A stretch of 64,000 bases of DNA, from NCBI GenBank assembly GCA_046349635.1, contig JAXMBX010000017.1:19665-83664 (forward strand), given 5' to 3'. Positions 8,176-17,631 of the stretch are shown one piece after another. A program made the translations under genes and the position numbers. The notes beneath the pieces are model-generated. The model had not been told where the DNA came from and made no database searches. It saw only the letters and a program-made list of their open reading frames with translations. Position 1 is the stretch's first letter. Each line of letters starts with the position of its first letter. This DNA comes from JAXMBX01 sp046349635 (GTDB lineage: Bacteria > Planctomycetota > Planctomycetia > Planctomycetales > Planctomycetaceae).

Positions 8176-10305
8176 TTACTTTGGCTGCGTTATTTTTTGG
8201 GGGGGGGCTTCCGAGGCGGGTTTGGCATCCGCGGGTTTCTCGGCGGGCTTCTCTGGTGGATTGGTCTCCGCGGGTTTGTCCGCGGGCTTTGCTTCCGGTT
8301 TTTTTTCCGGGGCTTTTTCGGGTGCTTTTTCAGGGGTGGCCGGAGCAGTTCCCTCCATCCCGGCGATGTCGATCAGTTTCGCCTGGAGCACTTCTTTGCT
8401 GTGTTCATCCTGCACGAACGCGGCCAACTGCAGGTTTTTCAACGCCACCGGCTGGGCGAACAGTTGGCCGATCTTCTCTTCCAGCCTGGCGGTTTCCCGT
8501 TCGAGCGAGGACTTCAGATCCGCCAGGACGATCTCCGTCTCAAAGGCAAGTTTTTTATCCTTGGGAGCAATGCCTTCGACGCCTCCGGGCATCGTGCGGA
8601 CCACGCAATCGTGCAACCGGATGCCATTGGGGGCCTTGAAATGGATTCCATTTTCCACGATTGCCAGACGCAACCGCAGATCATCGGCCAGGCTCTCCCC
8701 GACGACGTTTGCCTTGATCTTGAGCTTTCCCTGGTTCACGACCCCCGACAGCTCGATCTGCATGGGAGTTGTCCGTTGCAATCCCGGGTCGATCTGCTGG
8801 CGCAGGTTCTGATAGCGGGCGGGGGCCTGAATCGAATAGCCGGACAAGTGCTCTTCCACTTTTCCGTCGAGGGCCCCCATCGGAGTCCCCTCCAACTGGT
8901 AATACGTGAATCGCTTGGCGGTCATCTCCGACGCGAAGGGGTCCGGAGCAGGGATATGCTCGTGATACTTCAGGACGATGACTTCATCCGGCTTGTAGTG
9001 ATGATGAATCCCGGACATGGTGATATCCGCCGCCACGCAGGGGGGACAGCTCGTACCGGTGAACAGTTCCAGCAAGGCGACGCGGGCATTCTGCGGACGG
9101 GGAGGGATTTTGTCCCGCGCGGGGGTCAAGGCCGCGATTTCCTTCTCGTAGGTTTCCTCGAAGAATTTATCCAGGCCATTGTCCGACTTGTGGATCTCTT
9201 TCCAGATCCGCTCGGCGGCCTGCGTCGGCTTCTCCCGGGAGACCTCGGGCATCGATTCCACGAGCATCTGTTCCATGAAGGGGACAACCGCGAGTTTGGC
9301 GTACAGATCGAGCGCCTGGGAGGGCTGCTTGTCCGCCTCGTACGCCCGGGCGAGGACGTAATTCAACAGGATGTCTTGAGGGCCCCCCTTGGGGGCGCTG
9401 GTCAGCAGGGCGATGGCCTCCTTCGACTGTCCCAGTTGCACGCGGGCCAGCGCCAATTCCGTCGTCCAGTTCGCGGGGTAATTCGGCTGCAACTGTTTCT
9501 GGAATTCATCCAGGTAGGCCTTCGCCAGATCCGGGAAGAATTGCAAGCGGGCGAGGATCGACGCGAGATCGAGGGAGGCCCGCACCTTGACCGGTCCGCC
9601 CCACAACTCCGCCGTCTTCAGCATGTCCGCGTGCAGTTTTTCGACCTCCTCCTGCTTCGCCTTGGTGTTTTTCAAATGGGCGAGGAGGATCGGATACGCG
9701 TTCAACAGGAGAGGACTCCCCGGATGCTTCTGGATGAAATCATTCAGGGCGTCCACCGCATCGGGAGAGGAGGCGACCTTCTGCAGCAGTTCCGCATCCG
9801 GCAATGGTTCCCCTTCGGGCTTGTTTTCCAGCGTCTCCGCATCGGTTTTCACGAATTGAACCGGCACCCCGAGAATCTTGGGAATCAACAGGGAGCCTTT
9901 CACCCCCTGTTCCGTCCGCCTGGCGTGAAATTCGAGCGTGACATCGTCTCCGGCGTTGTAGATCATCTCCAGGGAGTCCCCCTTCACGGCGGAGCTCTTC
10001 AACTTTGCGGCATCGAAACTGGCCGCCATGACCAGCGTGGCGACCGTTTGCTTGCCCTGGGGATCGGGGGGAGAGATTTCAATGACCGCAAAATCGCGTG
10101 CGGTCCCTTCCTCAACCAGTTCCAGGTGCCATTTCCCGGCGAGTCCCGTTTCCTGCTTCGCTTCGGGTTTCGATTCGCCCGTCGATTTTTCCGCGGGAGC
10201 GTCGGCCTTGGGGGTGGGGGGAGAGGGTTTTGAGCCGTCGCACCCCGCGAGTAACACGGAGAGTCCGCCGCACACCAAGCCACTTAAGATCCACTTCAAA
10301 TTCAT
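8176..10305 (-). CDS. Lipoprotein with TPR-like region and thioredoxin-like CPPC domain
   Basis: A 709-residue exported lipoprotein: an N-terminal signal with lipobox LLAGC (Cys near residue 22) and a Pro/Lys/Glu-rich linker. A beta-rich segment GKWHLELVEEG follows, then a helical TPR-like stretch (about 175-385) with AKAYLDEFQKQL and ALDLYAKLAVV. A thioredoxin-fold segment RVALLELFTGTSCPPCVAAD carries a CPPC redox motif near residue 430. The C-terminal ~60 residues are a low-complexity Pro-Glu-Lys-Ala tail. The start ATG at 10305 has AGGA 8 bases before it. Its gene contains a run of nine G (8199-8207) near its 3' end, a slippage risk that here only touches the tail. I infer a periplasmic thiol or redox role; the exact function is unknown. 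Confidence 0.8.
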   Translation of the reverse strand: MNLKWILSGLVCGGLSVLLAGCDGSKPSPPTPKADAPAEKSTGESKPEAKQETGLAGKWHLELVEEGTARDFAVIEISPPDPQGKQTVATLVMAASFDAAKLKSSAVKGDSLEMIYNAGDDVTLEFHARRTEQGVKGSLLIPKILGVPVQFVKTDAETLENKPEGEPLPDAELLQKVASSPDAVDALNDFIQKHPGSPLLLNAYPILLAHLKNTKAKQEEVEKLHADMLKTAELWGGPVKVRASLDLASILARLQFFPDLAKAYLDEFQKQLQPNYPANWTTELALARVQLGQSKEAIALLTSAPKGGPQDILLNYVLARAYEADKQPSQALDLYAKLAVVPFMEQMLVESMPEVSREKPTQAAERIWKEIHKSDNGLDKFFEETYEKEIAALTPARDKIPPRPQNARVALLELFTGTSCPPCVAADITMSGIHHHYKPDEVIVLKYHEHIPAPDPFASEMTAKRFTYYQLEGTPMGALDGKVEEHLSGYSIQAPARYQNLRQQIDPGLQRTTPMQIELSGVVNQGKLKIKANVVGESLADDLRLRLAIVENGIHFKAPNGIRLHDCVVRTMPGGVEGIAPKDKKLAFETEIVLADLKSSLERETARLEEKIGQLFAQPVALKNLQLAAFVQDEHSKEVLQAKLIDIAGMEGTAPATPEKAPEKAPEKKPEAKPADKPAETNPPEKPAEKPADAKPASEAPPQKITQPK

Positions 10306-10705
10306 CACGTTCCTCGGCATCCCTGGATTTGACTGAGATTTTTATGGACCGTTCCGCCGCATCCTGTCCGGCGCAGCAGACGCCCTCCGCGGGGTTCGCG
10401 GCGTCGGCTGTAAGTCCCGAGTAAGCATTTACATACGAAAAATATAGTGAACCATGGGGGGACCATGCCACCATACGCCACCGGGAATCAGTCCGGATCG
10501 GGGCGATCCAGCAGAATTACGCGGAAATTCCCCGGATCGCTGGCGAAACCGGTCCGTATACACCGCTTTCCGAGTACCTCGTGACTCTCTTCGCGTGACT
10601 CTCTTCAGGAGGAACGGGGTTTATTTCTATAATCGCGGGATGCTTTGAGCCGATTTTGAATTTCCGAAGCGGGACATCATTCCAACAGACCCGGAGAGTT
10701 CCTCC
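10306..10705. other. Intergenic region between the lipoprotein and the Lys-rich protein
   Basis: Four hundred bases with no credible gene. An AT-rich patch near 10425-10450 stands out between the divergent genes, but I could not pair convincing -35 and -10 boxes there. The right half holds the promoter-like element listed separately. No RNA gene was recognised. Confidence 0.4.
10604..10633 (+). promoter_or_regulatory. Candidate promoter for the Lys-rich small protein
   Basis: A perfect TATAAT at 10628-10633 sits about 70 bases before the start codon at 10706. The best -35 at 17-18 bases spacing (TTCAGG) is weak. The position and the exact -10 make it a reasonable promoter. Confidence 0.45.
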
Positions 10706-10876
10706 ATGACAGGCTATACCGTGCATACCGGATCGTCCGAGAAGTTTTCCGCAGGCTGGGACCAGATCTTCAAAGGGACGGCGAAAAAGAAAACGGCGGC
10801 TTCCAAGACCGCCGTTTCGAAGAAGAAGGCCACCAAGCCGAAGGGGAAGAAAGCGACGCGCAAGAAGAAGGGCTGA
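10706..10876 (+). CDS. Short Lys-rich basic protein (MTGYTVHTG type)
   Basis: A 56-residue protein with two parts. The ordered N-terminus is MTGYTVHTGSSEKFSAGWDQIFKG. The last ~32 residues are almost only Lys, Ala, Thr, Ser and Arg (AKKKTAASKTAVSKKKATK and onward), like a histone H1 or bacterial Hc1-type tail. GGAGAG lies just upstream of the ATG and a TATAAT 70 bases before it. From memory, short proteins with this N-terminus recur in planctomycete genomes; I could not check this. The tail suggests nucleic-acid or ribosome contact, which is inference. It is too short to be caught by many gene callers. Confidence 0.75.
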   Translation: MTGYTVHTGSSEKFSAGWDQIFKGTAKKKTAASKTAVSKKKATKPKGKKATRKKKG

Positions 10877-10885
10877 GCCCATCGC

Positions 10886-12328
10886 TCAGGCGATCAGGTC
10901 TTTGACGACATTTCCATGCACGTCGGTCAGCCGGAACTCCCGCCCCTGGTAGGTGTAGGTCAACCGCTCGTGATCCAGCCCGAGCAGATGCAGGATAGTG
11001 GCCTGCATGTCATGCACGTGGACCGGCTTTTCCACGATATTGAACCCCAATTCGTCGGTCGCGCCATAGGTTAACCCGGGCCTGGTGCCCCCCCCTGCCA
11101 TCCACATGGTGTACGCCTGCGGGTGGTGATCCCGCCCCTTGGCTCGGCCCAGTGCGGGGTTGGACTCGATCATGGGGGTCCGGCCGAACTCCCCTCCCCA
11201 GACGACCAGCGTGTCATTCAACAGGCCGCGGCGTTTCAGATCCTGGACCAGTGCGGCACTCGCCCGATCGGTCGCTTCACAGTTCTTGGTGTGGTTGCCG
11301 ATCAGATCGCTGTGGGCATCCCAACCTTCGTTGTAGATATTGATGAACCGCACTCCGCGCTCGATCATCCTGCGGGCCAGCAGGCAGGCGCGTGCAAACG
11401 AAGGCTTGTCCGGATCCGCTCCGTATAACTCCAGAGTCTCCTTGGATTCCTGGCGGAGATTCATCAGATCGGGCGCAGAGGTTTGCAGTTTGAACGCCAT
11501 TTCATAGGCCGCGACTCTGGTGGCGATCTCCGGGTCCTGCTCGATCTGCATGTGACGGCGGTTGAGGGTGCCGAGCGTATCGAGGGTGTCGCGCTGGAGC
11601 TTGGCGTCGATTCCATCGGGGCTGCTGACATTCAGGATCGGATCTCCCTGGTTGCGGAAACGGACCCCCGCGTAGACCGTCGGCAGGAACCCGCTCGACC
11701 AGTTCGCCGCTCCCCCGCTGATTCCCGAACCCGTGGACATCACCACGAAGGCGGGTAAATCGTTTGCTTCCGCACCGAGGCCATACGTCACCCAGGAGCC
11801 CATGCTGGGACGGCCCGGTTGCGAGAACCCGGTGTTGAAGAAGATCTGGGCGGGGGCGTGGTTGAACTGATCCGTCTTCACCGATTTGATCAGGCAGATG
11901 TCATCCACCACCTTCGCCAGATGCGGCAGCACGTCCGCGATCTCCGCTCCGCATTTTCCGTGCTTGGAGAATTTGAACTGCGGCCCCATCGCGGCGGCGT
12001 CCGCCCGGATGAACGCATACCGCTGTCCGCCGATGACTTCCGGCGGGATGGATTTTCCCTCGTACTGCGCCAGCTTCGGCTTGTAATCGAACAGATCCAG
12101 ATGGCTGGGGGCGCCGGCCATGAACAGGTGAATCACGTGCTTGGCCTTGGGAGCGAAATGCGGCGGTTTCGCGGCGAGGGGATTCGTGGTTTCCGCACGG
12201 GCGAATCGGGCGGGGGACAGCCCATTCGTCAACAGGCCGGCCAGTGCGATCTTCCCCAGGCCGATTCCACACTCCTCGAAGAAGTGCCGCCGGGTCACGT
12301 GCAGCAGGTTTCGTTCTGATCCTGACAT
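10886..12328 (-). CDS. DUF1501 protein, Tat-exported
   Basis: A 480-residue member of the DUF1501 (sulfatase-like alkaline-phosphatase fold) family that is abundant in planctomycetes. A Tat-type signal starts with VTRRHFFEECGIGLGKIALAG. Family blocks include KAKHVIHLFMAGAPSHLDLFDYKP, DQFNHAPAQIFFNTG, WDAHSDLIGNH and VVWGGEFGRTPM, with the C-terminal HDMQATILHLLGLDHERLTY. It sits 4 bases after the stop of the DUF1549/DUF1553 gene, the usual pairing in this phylum, so the two are almost certainly co-expressed. They are thought to act on complex polysaccharides or sulfated substrates outside the cytoplasm, but the reaction is not established. The start at 12328 is preferred over 12355 because of the GAAAGAG upstream. 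Confidence 0.9.
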   Translation of the reverse strand: MSGSERNLLHVTRRHFFEECGIGLGKIALAGLLTNGLSPARFARAETTNPLAAKPPHFAPKAKHVIHLFMAGAPSHLDLFDYKPKLAQYEGKSIPPEVIGGQRYAFIRADAAAMGPQFKFSKHGKCGAEIADVLPHLAKVVDDICLIKSVKTDQFNHAPAQIFFNTGFSQPGRPSMGSWVTYGLGAEANDLPAFVVMSTGSGISGGAANWSSGFLPTVYAGVRFRNQGDPILNVSSPDGIDAKLQRDTLDTLGTLNRRHMQIEQDPEIATRVAAYEMAFKLQTSAPDLMNLRQESKETLELYGADPDKPSFARACLLARRMIERGVRFINIYNEGWDAHSDLIGNHTKNCEATDRASAALVQDLKRRGLLNDTLVVWGGEFGRTPMIESNPALGRAKGRDHHPQAYTMWMAGGGTRPGLTYGATDELGFNIVEKPVHVHDMQATILHLLGLDHERLTYTYQGREFRLTDVHGNVVKDLIA

Positions 12329-12332
12329 CACA

Positions 12333-15300
12333 TCACTCTTTCGTGAAGGTTTCATCGAGATTCAACAGCGTGCGGCTCACCAGTGTCCAACTCGCCCGGT
12401 CCATCGGATCGCCCTCGCCGGTGCCGGCGATCTTGGCCGCATCCAGTTCTTTCCGTTCCAAGCGGGCGCGCTGCTGGTCCCAGAAGCTTTTGAGACTGGC
12501 GATTTCGTCGGGGGCCGGGTCGCGCGTCAGCACTCTGCGGAACAGGCGTTTGATCTTTTCCTCCCAGGAGCCGCCGGCTTTGGTCATCTGACGTCCAAGT
12601 TCCTGGCCTGCTTCGGTGAAGACCAGGTCATTGAGTAACGTCAGGGCCTGCAACGGGGTATTCGATACTTCGCGGCGCGGGAAACAGGCTTCGCCGCTGG
12701 GGGCGTCAAAGGTCGCAAACATGGCGTAGGGGGCGGTCCGTTTCGCGAAGGTGTACACACCCCGCCGATACCGGTCGCTGCCGGTGCTGACCGCCCAGCT
12801 CAAAGCTCCATAGGTTCCTTCGGTGCTGACTCCCGGGGGTTGCGGCGGGAAGACGCTCGGGCCTCCGACTTTTTCCGACAGCAATCCGCTAATCTTCAAG
12901 GCGGAGTCCCGGATGAGTTCCGCCTCCAGCCTTGCACGTGGACCGCGCGCGTAGAGGCGATTCTGCGGATCCTTCGCCAGCAGTTCCGGCGTGGCGTGCG
13001 AGGATTGCTGATAGGTCGCACTCATGACAATCAGTTTGTGCATCTTCTTGATCGACCAACCGCGGTTCATGAACTCCACCGCCAGCCAGTCGAGGAGTTC
13101 CGGATGGGTCGGGGCTTCCCCCTGCGTTCCGAAATCCTCCTGAGTGCGGACCAATCCCCGTCCGAAGATCGTCCCCCAGTGGCGGTTCATGGTCACGCGT
13201 CCCACGAGGGGATTTTGCGAACTGACCAGCCATCGCGCGAATTCCAGCCGGTTGTGTGATTCCTTGACCGGAAACGGATGCAGCACGGAGAGGGTCGCCG
13301 CCTGGACCTGCTCGGTGGGCTGCAGGAATTCTCCCCGTTTGTGAATAAAAGTTCCCCGGGGATTCTGGGCGGGCCGTTCCTGCATCACCAGGGCGGTCGG
13401 GTAAGCGGGGATGGAGCGCCGCAGCCGATCCAGTTCCTGCCGTTCCGATTCCAGTTCCGGAGCAATCGTCACGTAGTATTCCCGCAGCTTGTTCAATTCT
13501 TCCGCGGTCCGTTTGTCGGCGGGTTTTTCCAGAACCAGTTCCACCCAGCGCGGGCGTTCCCGGGCTGCCGCGTGTGAATCGCTGCTGGCGGAGAACGAAA
13601 ACTTCCCGATCCCCGCGGAATAGTATTTCTCGAAGATCATCCGGATCAGCAGTTCGTTTCCCGTTGGCAACGGGGCGGGGAAATTGAAGACCGCGTGATG
13701 TGGTTGCCCCTGTCCTCCGTTGATTTCCCAACCGGATTGGGGATTACCATCAATTGCTCCGGCGGCCGTTGCCCCGTTGGCGGCGAAGCTCTGGCTCGCT
13801 TTCTGGAAGGGGAGCGCTTTGCCCCCCTGCTCCGCCTGGAACTCGCTCAGGTGAAAGTCGCCGAACGGGCCTTCGTAAAAGATGCGCCCGGGGCCATGTT
13901 CCGGCAGGAGATCGTCGGGATAGACATCGAGCCGAATGGCGGTTGCCCCCTGCAACTCGCCTTGCAAGGCTATTTCATACACATCCCGCTTCGTCTGATC
14001 GCCGGTGGAGAAGACCGTCCCATCCTCCCGGATCGTGAGCAGCGGCAGGTTGCTGGTTGCCTTGACTGGTTTGAGGGGCTTCCAATGGACCACGTGTTTG
14101 GATTCATGCGCGAGCCAGCTTTGGAACTTGCGCTCCAGATGTTCGCGGCGTTGATCCTTCTCCGCCAGGGTCGCGACGGCGCGAACCTGACCGAGACTGA
14201 GGCGATATCGCCCGAGGGTCTTTTGAGCGCCGGCTTGCTGATCCAGTTGAATCGTCCAGACCGTGCCCTGCGGGAAACCGACGGGCTTTTCCAACTGGAA
14301 AATCGCCGCGTGATTTCCACTCCCTTTATCGGCCGCCGTGATTCCCCAGCCGGTCTGGGGATTACCGTCGATGGCAAGTTTCGCCTCTTGTCCTTTCGAA
14401 GCTTTCTCTGCGGTCGCCGCGACCAGCTTGACCGCTTGCTTCTGCTCCGGTGCGTTCAAGGGAGCGACCGTCACCTTGATCTCACTGAGCACGAATTCTC
14501 CGTCCGACCGCCGGCCCGGACCACCGCCCCCTAGACGGTGATGCGTCAATGCCTCCAGCTTGATGAAGGAGACGCTCTCAGCGGGGCTTTCCAGCCGAAT
14601 GGTCTGCTCCGTCTTGTCCGGGTTTCCATCCAGGCAGAGGACAGAACTGTCTTCCTGGATTTCAATCCGCGGCTGACCGGTCGAATCCGTCACCTGGCTC
14701 GGCCGGAGTGCTTCCCAGCTTAATTCCTTTTCGACGGGGAATTCCCCCATCAGTTGCGTCTGGCGTGCCTGGATTTTCAGCTCGATGTCGGAACGCTGCT
14801 GGACGATCTCCGGCTGGGGAATGTCCCGCCGCGGTTCGTCCGCGTTGTTCAGGAAGGACATCATCTGGTAATACTCGCGCTGGGTGATGGGGTCGTATTT
14901 GTGCGTATGGCATTGCGCACATCCCATTGTCAGTCCGAGCCAGACGGTGCTGGTCGTGTTGATCCGATCGACCATCGCATAGAAACGAAATTCGAGCGGA
15001 TCGATCCCCCCTTCTTCATTGAGCATCGTATTGCGATGGAAGCCGGTCGCCACCTGCTGGTCCAGAGTCGGATTAGGGAGCATATCGCCCGCGAGTTGCT
15101 GAATGGTGAACTGATCGAAGGGGAGATCATCGTTCAGGGCCTTGATGACCCAGTCCCGATACGGCCAGACGGAGCGGGCGCGATCTTTTTCATAGCCGTT
15201 CGTGTCGGCATAGCGTGCCAGATCGAGCCAGCGGCGTGCCCAGCGTTCTCCGTAATGGGGCGACCCGAGCAGCTTGTCCACGAGTTTTTCGTAGGCCCGG

Positions 15301-15941
15301 GGATCCTTGTCGTTCAGGAAGGTATCCGCTTCTTCGGGAGTCGGCGGGAGGCCGATCAGATCCAGATAGACGCGTCTGACGAGAGTCGCGCGGTCCGCCT
15401 GCGGGGAGGGTTTCAAGCCGTTCGCTTCCAGCTTCGCCAGGATGAACGCGTCGATTGGAGTTTGAACCCAGTCCCCTTGTTTGACGGCGGGAAGTGGGGC
15501 CTGCTTCGGCGCAATGAACGCCCAGTGGGGTTTGTACGAAGCCCCTTCGGTTATCCACTGTTTCAGGACGTTTTTCTGGTCGGCGGACAGCGGGCTCTTG
15601 GCACTCGGCGGAGGCATCACCTCGGCCTCGTCCGTGGAGAAAATCCGCTTGATCAGCGCGCTGTGATCCGGCTTGCCGGGGACAATCGCGACTTCGTCGG
15701 AATCCGACTTCTTGAGCGCTCCTTCGCGGACATCCAGGCGCAACCCCCCTTCGCGGGCCTTGTCATCGGGTCCGTGACACTTGAAGCAATGTTTCGACAG
15801 GATCGGGCGGATTTCGCGGGCAAAATCCACCTCGCCTCGCACGGAAACCGGGCTTGTGATGAGGAACAGGACGAGCCACGCCAGGTGGTGCCAACCTCTC
15901 TGTCGAAAGCCGAGGGGTGCTGTCCGTCCAAAACGCTTCAT
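12333..15941 (-). CDS. PSCyt1-PSCyt2 (DUF1549)-PSD1 (DUF1553) cytochrome-like protein
   Basis: A 1202-residue exported multidomain protein. After a signal peptide (WLVLFLITSPVSVRG), a planctomycete cytochrome C domain carries a heme motif CFKCHG. The DUF1549 domain follows with TPIDAFILAKLE and LVRRVYLDLIGLPPTPEE, and contains a second heme motif CAQCHTHKYDP. The middle (about 440-860) holds two discoidin-like beta segments marked by repeated AIDGNPQSGWE and AIDGNPQTGWG. The C-terminal DUF1553 domain has RLEFARWLVSSQNPLVGRV and FGTQGEAPTHPELLDWLA. The ATG at 15941 follows AAAGGTC and directly precedes the signal peptide. It is paired with the downstream DUF1501 gene. It is probably an electron-transfer or redox partner in polysaccharide breakdown (inference). 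Confidence 0.92.
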   Translation of the reverse strand: MKRFGRTAPLGFRQRGWHHLAWLVLFLITSPVSVRGEVDFAREIRPILSKHCFKCHGPDDKAREGGLRLDVREGALKKSDSDEVAIVPGKPDHSALIKRIFSTDEAEVMPPPSAKSPLSADQKNVLKQWITEGASYKPHWAFIAPKQAPLPAVKQGDWVQTPIDAFILAKLEANGLKPSPQADRATLVRRVYLDLIGLPPTPEEADTFLNDKDPRAYEKLVDKLLGSPHYGERWARRWLDLARYADTNGYEKDRARSVWPYRDWVIKALNDDLPFDQFTIQQLAGDMLPNPTLDQQVATGFHRNTMLNEEGGIDPLEFRFYAMVDRINTTSTVWLGLTMGCAQCHTHKYDPITQREYYQMMSFLNNADEPRRDIPQPEIVQQRSDIELKIQARQTQLMGEFPVEKELSWEALRPSQVTDSTGQPRIEIQEDSSVLCLDGNPDKTEQTIRLESPAESVSFIKLEALTHHRLGGGGPGRRSDGEFVLSEIKVTVAPLNAPEQKQAVKLVAATAEKASKGQEAKLAIDGNPQTGWGITAADKGSGNHAAIFQLEKPVGFPQGTVWTIQLDQQAGAQKTLGRYRLSLGQVRAVATLAEKDQRREHLERKFQSWLAHESKHVVHWKPLKPVKATSNLPLLTIREDGTVFSTGDQTKRDVYEIALQGELQGATAIRLDVYPDDLLPEHGPGRIFYEGPFGDFHLSEFQAEQGGKALPFQKASQSFAANGATAAGAIDGNPQSGWEINGGQGQPHHAVFNFPAPLPTGNELLIRMIFEKYYSAGIGKFSFSASSDSHAAARERPRWVELVLEKPADKRTAEELNKLREYYVTIAPELESERQELDRLRRSIPAYPTALVMQERPAQNPRGTFIHKRGEFLQPTEQVQAATLSVLHPFPVKESHNRLEFARWLVSSQNPLVGRVTMNRHWGTIFGRGLVRTQEDFGTQGEAPTHPELLDWLAVEFMNRGWSIKKMHKLIVMSATYQQSSHATPELLAKDPQNRLYARGPRARLEAELIRDSALKISGLLSEKVGGPSVFPPQPPGVSTEGTYGALSWAVSTGSDRYRRGVYTFAKRTAPYAMFATFDAPSGEACFPRREVSNTPLQALTLLNDLVFTEAGQELGRQMTKAGGSWEEKIKRLFRRVLTRDPAPDEIASLKSFWDQQRARLERKELDAAKIAGTGEGDPMDRASWTLVSRTLLNLDETFTKE

Positions 15942-16140
15942 GGATGACCTTTGTCGCGGCAGGGGGTGTCGAGGCGGGAATGTCCGTCCTTTTATTTTCT
16001 CCACCCGATCCCCGTAAAGGCAACCGAAACCACGCCCTCTGAGGAGTTTGAAGCAGGAATCTTTCCGACAGTTTTGCGCAACCCTGCTCCTTATGAATGA
16101 ACAGACTGCGGTTGTGCTTCCTGAATAACGGGTCCGATCC

Positions 16141-16500
16141 ATGTCCTTTGAACCACCAAATCCCGTTATCCTTCCCCTTACCGGTTGCGCATGCGACGCT
16201 CCGGGGAATTGCCCACGGCATGGTTGCGCGAAATCCGCTCACTGGCATCGGCTCTGCCGTACCCGTCTGGATTATTTTGCACTCTGGGAACAAGGGCGCG
16301 GACCGGGACAGAAAATCTCTGACTCTCAACAGACCCACGGCCTGGGAGACCTCGTGGCATCTCTGCTGCACCGCGCCGGAATCCACGGCATCATCCGCCG
16401 GATTCAACGCCGACTGGGAATCCGGGACTGTGGCTGCCGGCGGAGACGGAATCTTTTGAATCGGTTGTGGCCTGCCCGTCGGCGGAAAACTCCGGACTGA
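16141..16500 (+). CDS. Small Cys/His-rich planctomycete protein, unknown
   Basis: A 119-residue protein whose first half has a compact Cys-His pattern, CACDAPGNCPRHGCAKSAHW followed by HRLC. This suggests a zinc site of the C-x-C-x(5)-C-x2-H-x-C kind. It is followed by RLDYFALWEQGRGPGQ and an Arg-rich tail that ends in basic residues. From memory, the CPRHG and WExGRGPGQ elements recur in planctomycete hypothetical proteins; I could not confirm this. It is transcribed away from the DUF1553 gene and toward pyrF, with 22 bases between the stops. No enzyme motif is visible. A small nucleic-acid or protein-binding zinc ribbon is a guess. Confidence 0.6.
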   Translation: MSFEPPNPVILPLTGCACDAPGNCPRHGCAKSAHWHRLCRTRLDYFALWEQGRGPGQKISDSQQTHGLGDLVASLLHRAGIHGIIRRIQRRLGIRDCGCRRRRNLLNRLWPARRRKTPD

Positions 16501-16522
16501 GCTTTTACGGATGCCTGTTCTC

Positions 16523-17458
16523 TCACAGATTCTTGCAGGGGGTTTCGGCGGCCAGATCGGCGATCATTTCCCGCGTGGCGGCTTCGACGGCCTGCTCCCA
16601 TTGCTCGGGGGTAAATTTCTCGGCGTAACCTTTCCGCTTGTGGGCGAAGATGATGCCGCGCGAACTGTTGACGACGGCCCCCAGCCCATCCGAGGTGAAT
16701 CCTCCTGCGACGTCTTTGCCCGCTCCTCCCTGACTTCCATAGCCGGGGATCAGCAGGCTGACGTTCGGCATGGCTTCGCGGAGATTCGTCAATTCCTGCG
16801 GATAGGTTGCTCCGACGACCGCACCCACGGCCCCGAACGGGTCTTCCCCACGTGTTTGAGCAGACAAGTCCTGCACGGCACGGGCGACGTGTTGATACAG
16901 AAACTCCCCATCCGATTTGCGATCCTGAAAAGTTCCCGCCCCCGGATTGCTGGTCCGGACGAGGACATAGATCCCCCCACCCCGCTGGACGGCGACATCC
17001 ACGAACGGCTGCAACGTATCCACACCGAGGTAGGGATTGACGGTCAGGGCATCGGCGGCCCACGCTGCCGCAGCGGGATCTTCTCCGGCCAGGTAACCGC
17101 GCGCGTAGGCTTCCGCGGTCGATCCGATATCCCCCCGCTTGGCATCGCAGATCACGAGGAGGCCCTTTTTGCGGGCGGCACGCATGACCCGCGCCAGGGC
17201 AGCGCAACCGGGAGGCCCCAGTTCCTCGAAAAAGGCCGCCTGCGGTTTCACCGCCGGGACCAGAGGAGCGACGACGTCAATAATCCGGCGGCAGAACTCC
17301 TCAAAGGCGCAGGCCTGTTGGAGCAGATCGCCCGGCTTCTCGCCGAATTTCTGGTGAAATTCCCCGGGCAGATCGGCATATCGCGGGTCCAATCCCACGA
17401 CGACACCGTTTTTCTTGTGACGAACCGCTTGATGCAACCGGGCAATATAGGACGACAT
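16523..17458 (-). CDS. pyrF: Orotidine 5'-phosphate decarboxylase, type 2
   Basis: A 311-residue pyrimidine enzyme making UMP from OMP in the cytoplasm. The barrel begins GVVVGLDPRYADLP. The catalytic Lys-Asp pair is in LVICDAKRGDIGSTAEAYA, the type 2 signature. NPYLGVDTLQPFV, VLVRTSNPGAG and LIPGYGSQGGAGKDV (phosphate-binding loop) follow, and the C-terminus ends VNSSRGIIFAHK. Length fits the longer type 2 subfamily, not the E. coli type. The start at 17458 is preferred over an in-frame TTG three codons earlier. No other pyr gene is adjacent. Confidence 0.93.
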   Translation of the reverse strand: MSSYIARLHQAVRHKKNGVVVGLDPRYADLPGEFHQKFGEKPGDLLQQACAFEEFCRRIIDVVAPLVPAVKPQAAFFEELGPPGCAALARVMRAARKKGLLVICDAKRGDIGSTAEAYARGYLAGEDPAAAAWAADALTVNPYLGVDTLQPFVDVAVQRGGGIYVLVRTSNPGAGTFQDRKSDGEFLYQHVARAVQDLSAQTRGEDPFGAVGAVVGATYPQELTNLREAMPNVSLLIPGYGSQGGAGKDVAGGFTSDGLGAVVNSSRGIIFAHKRKGYAEKFTPEQWEQAVEAATREMIADLAAETPCKNL

Positions 17459-17631
17459 CTGTGGCAACTTTGGAGGGGTGTTAAAACAGCGGACAATTAA
17501 GGATTGTCAGAAACTCAAGTTGCACGTTACATTAACGGCGAAACTGGTTCCCCGCAAATCCCTCGGAAATCCGGCCGGAGCCAAGCAGCGCAACATCCGT
17601 TGGCATCTTTAGCTCAGGAGAAATAGATATA

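Noticed and set aside
8199..8207. Run of nine G near the end of the thioredoxin-like lipoprotein gene
   Set aside because: It is prone to sequencing slips, but the frame is open through it and only the low-complexity tail would be affected, so no frameshift is claimed.
15541..15560. A TTATCCACT sequence resembling a DnaA box
   Set aside because: A single copy inside the DUF1553 coding region; no cluster, so not an origin.
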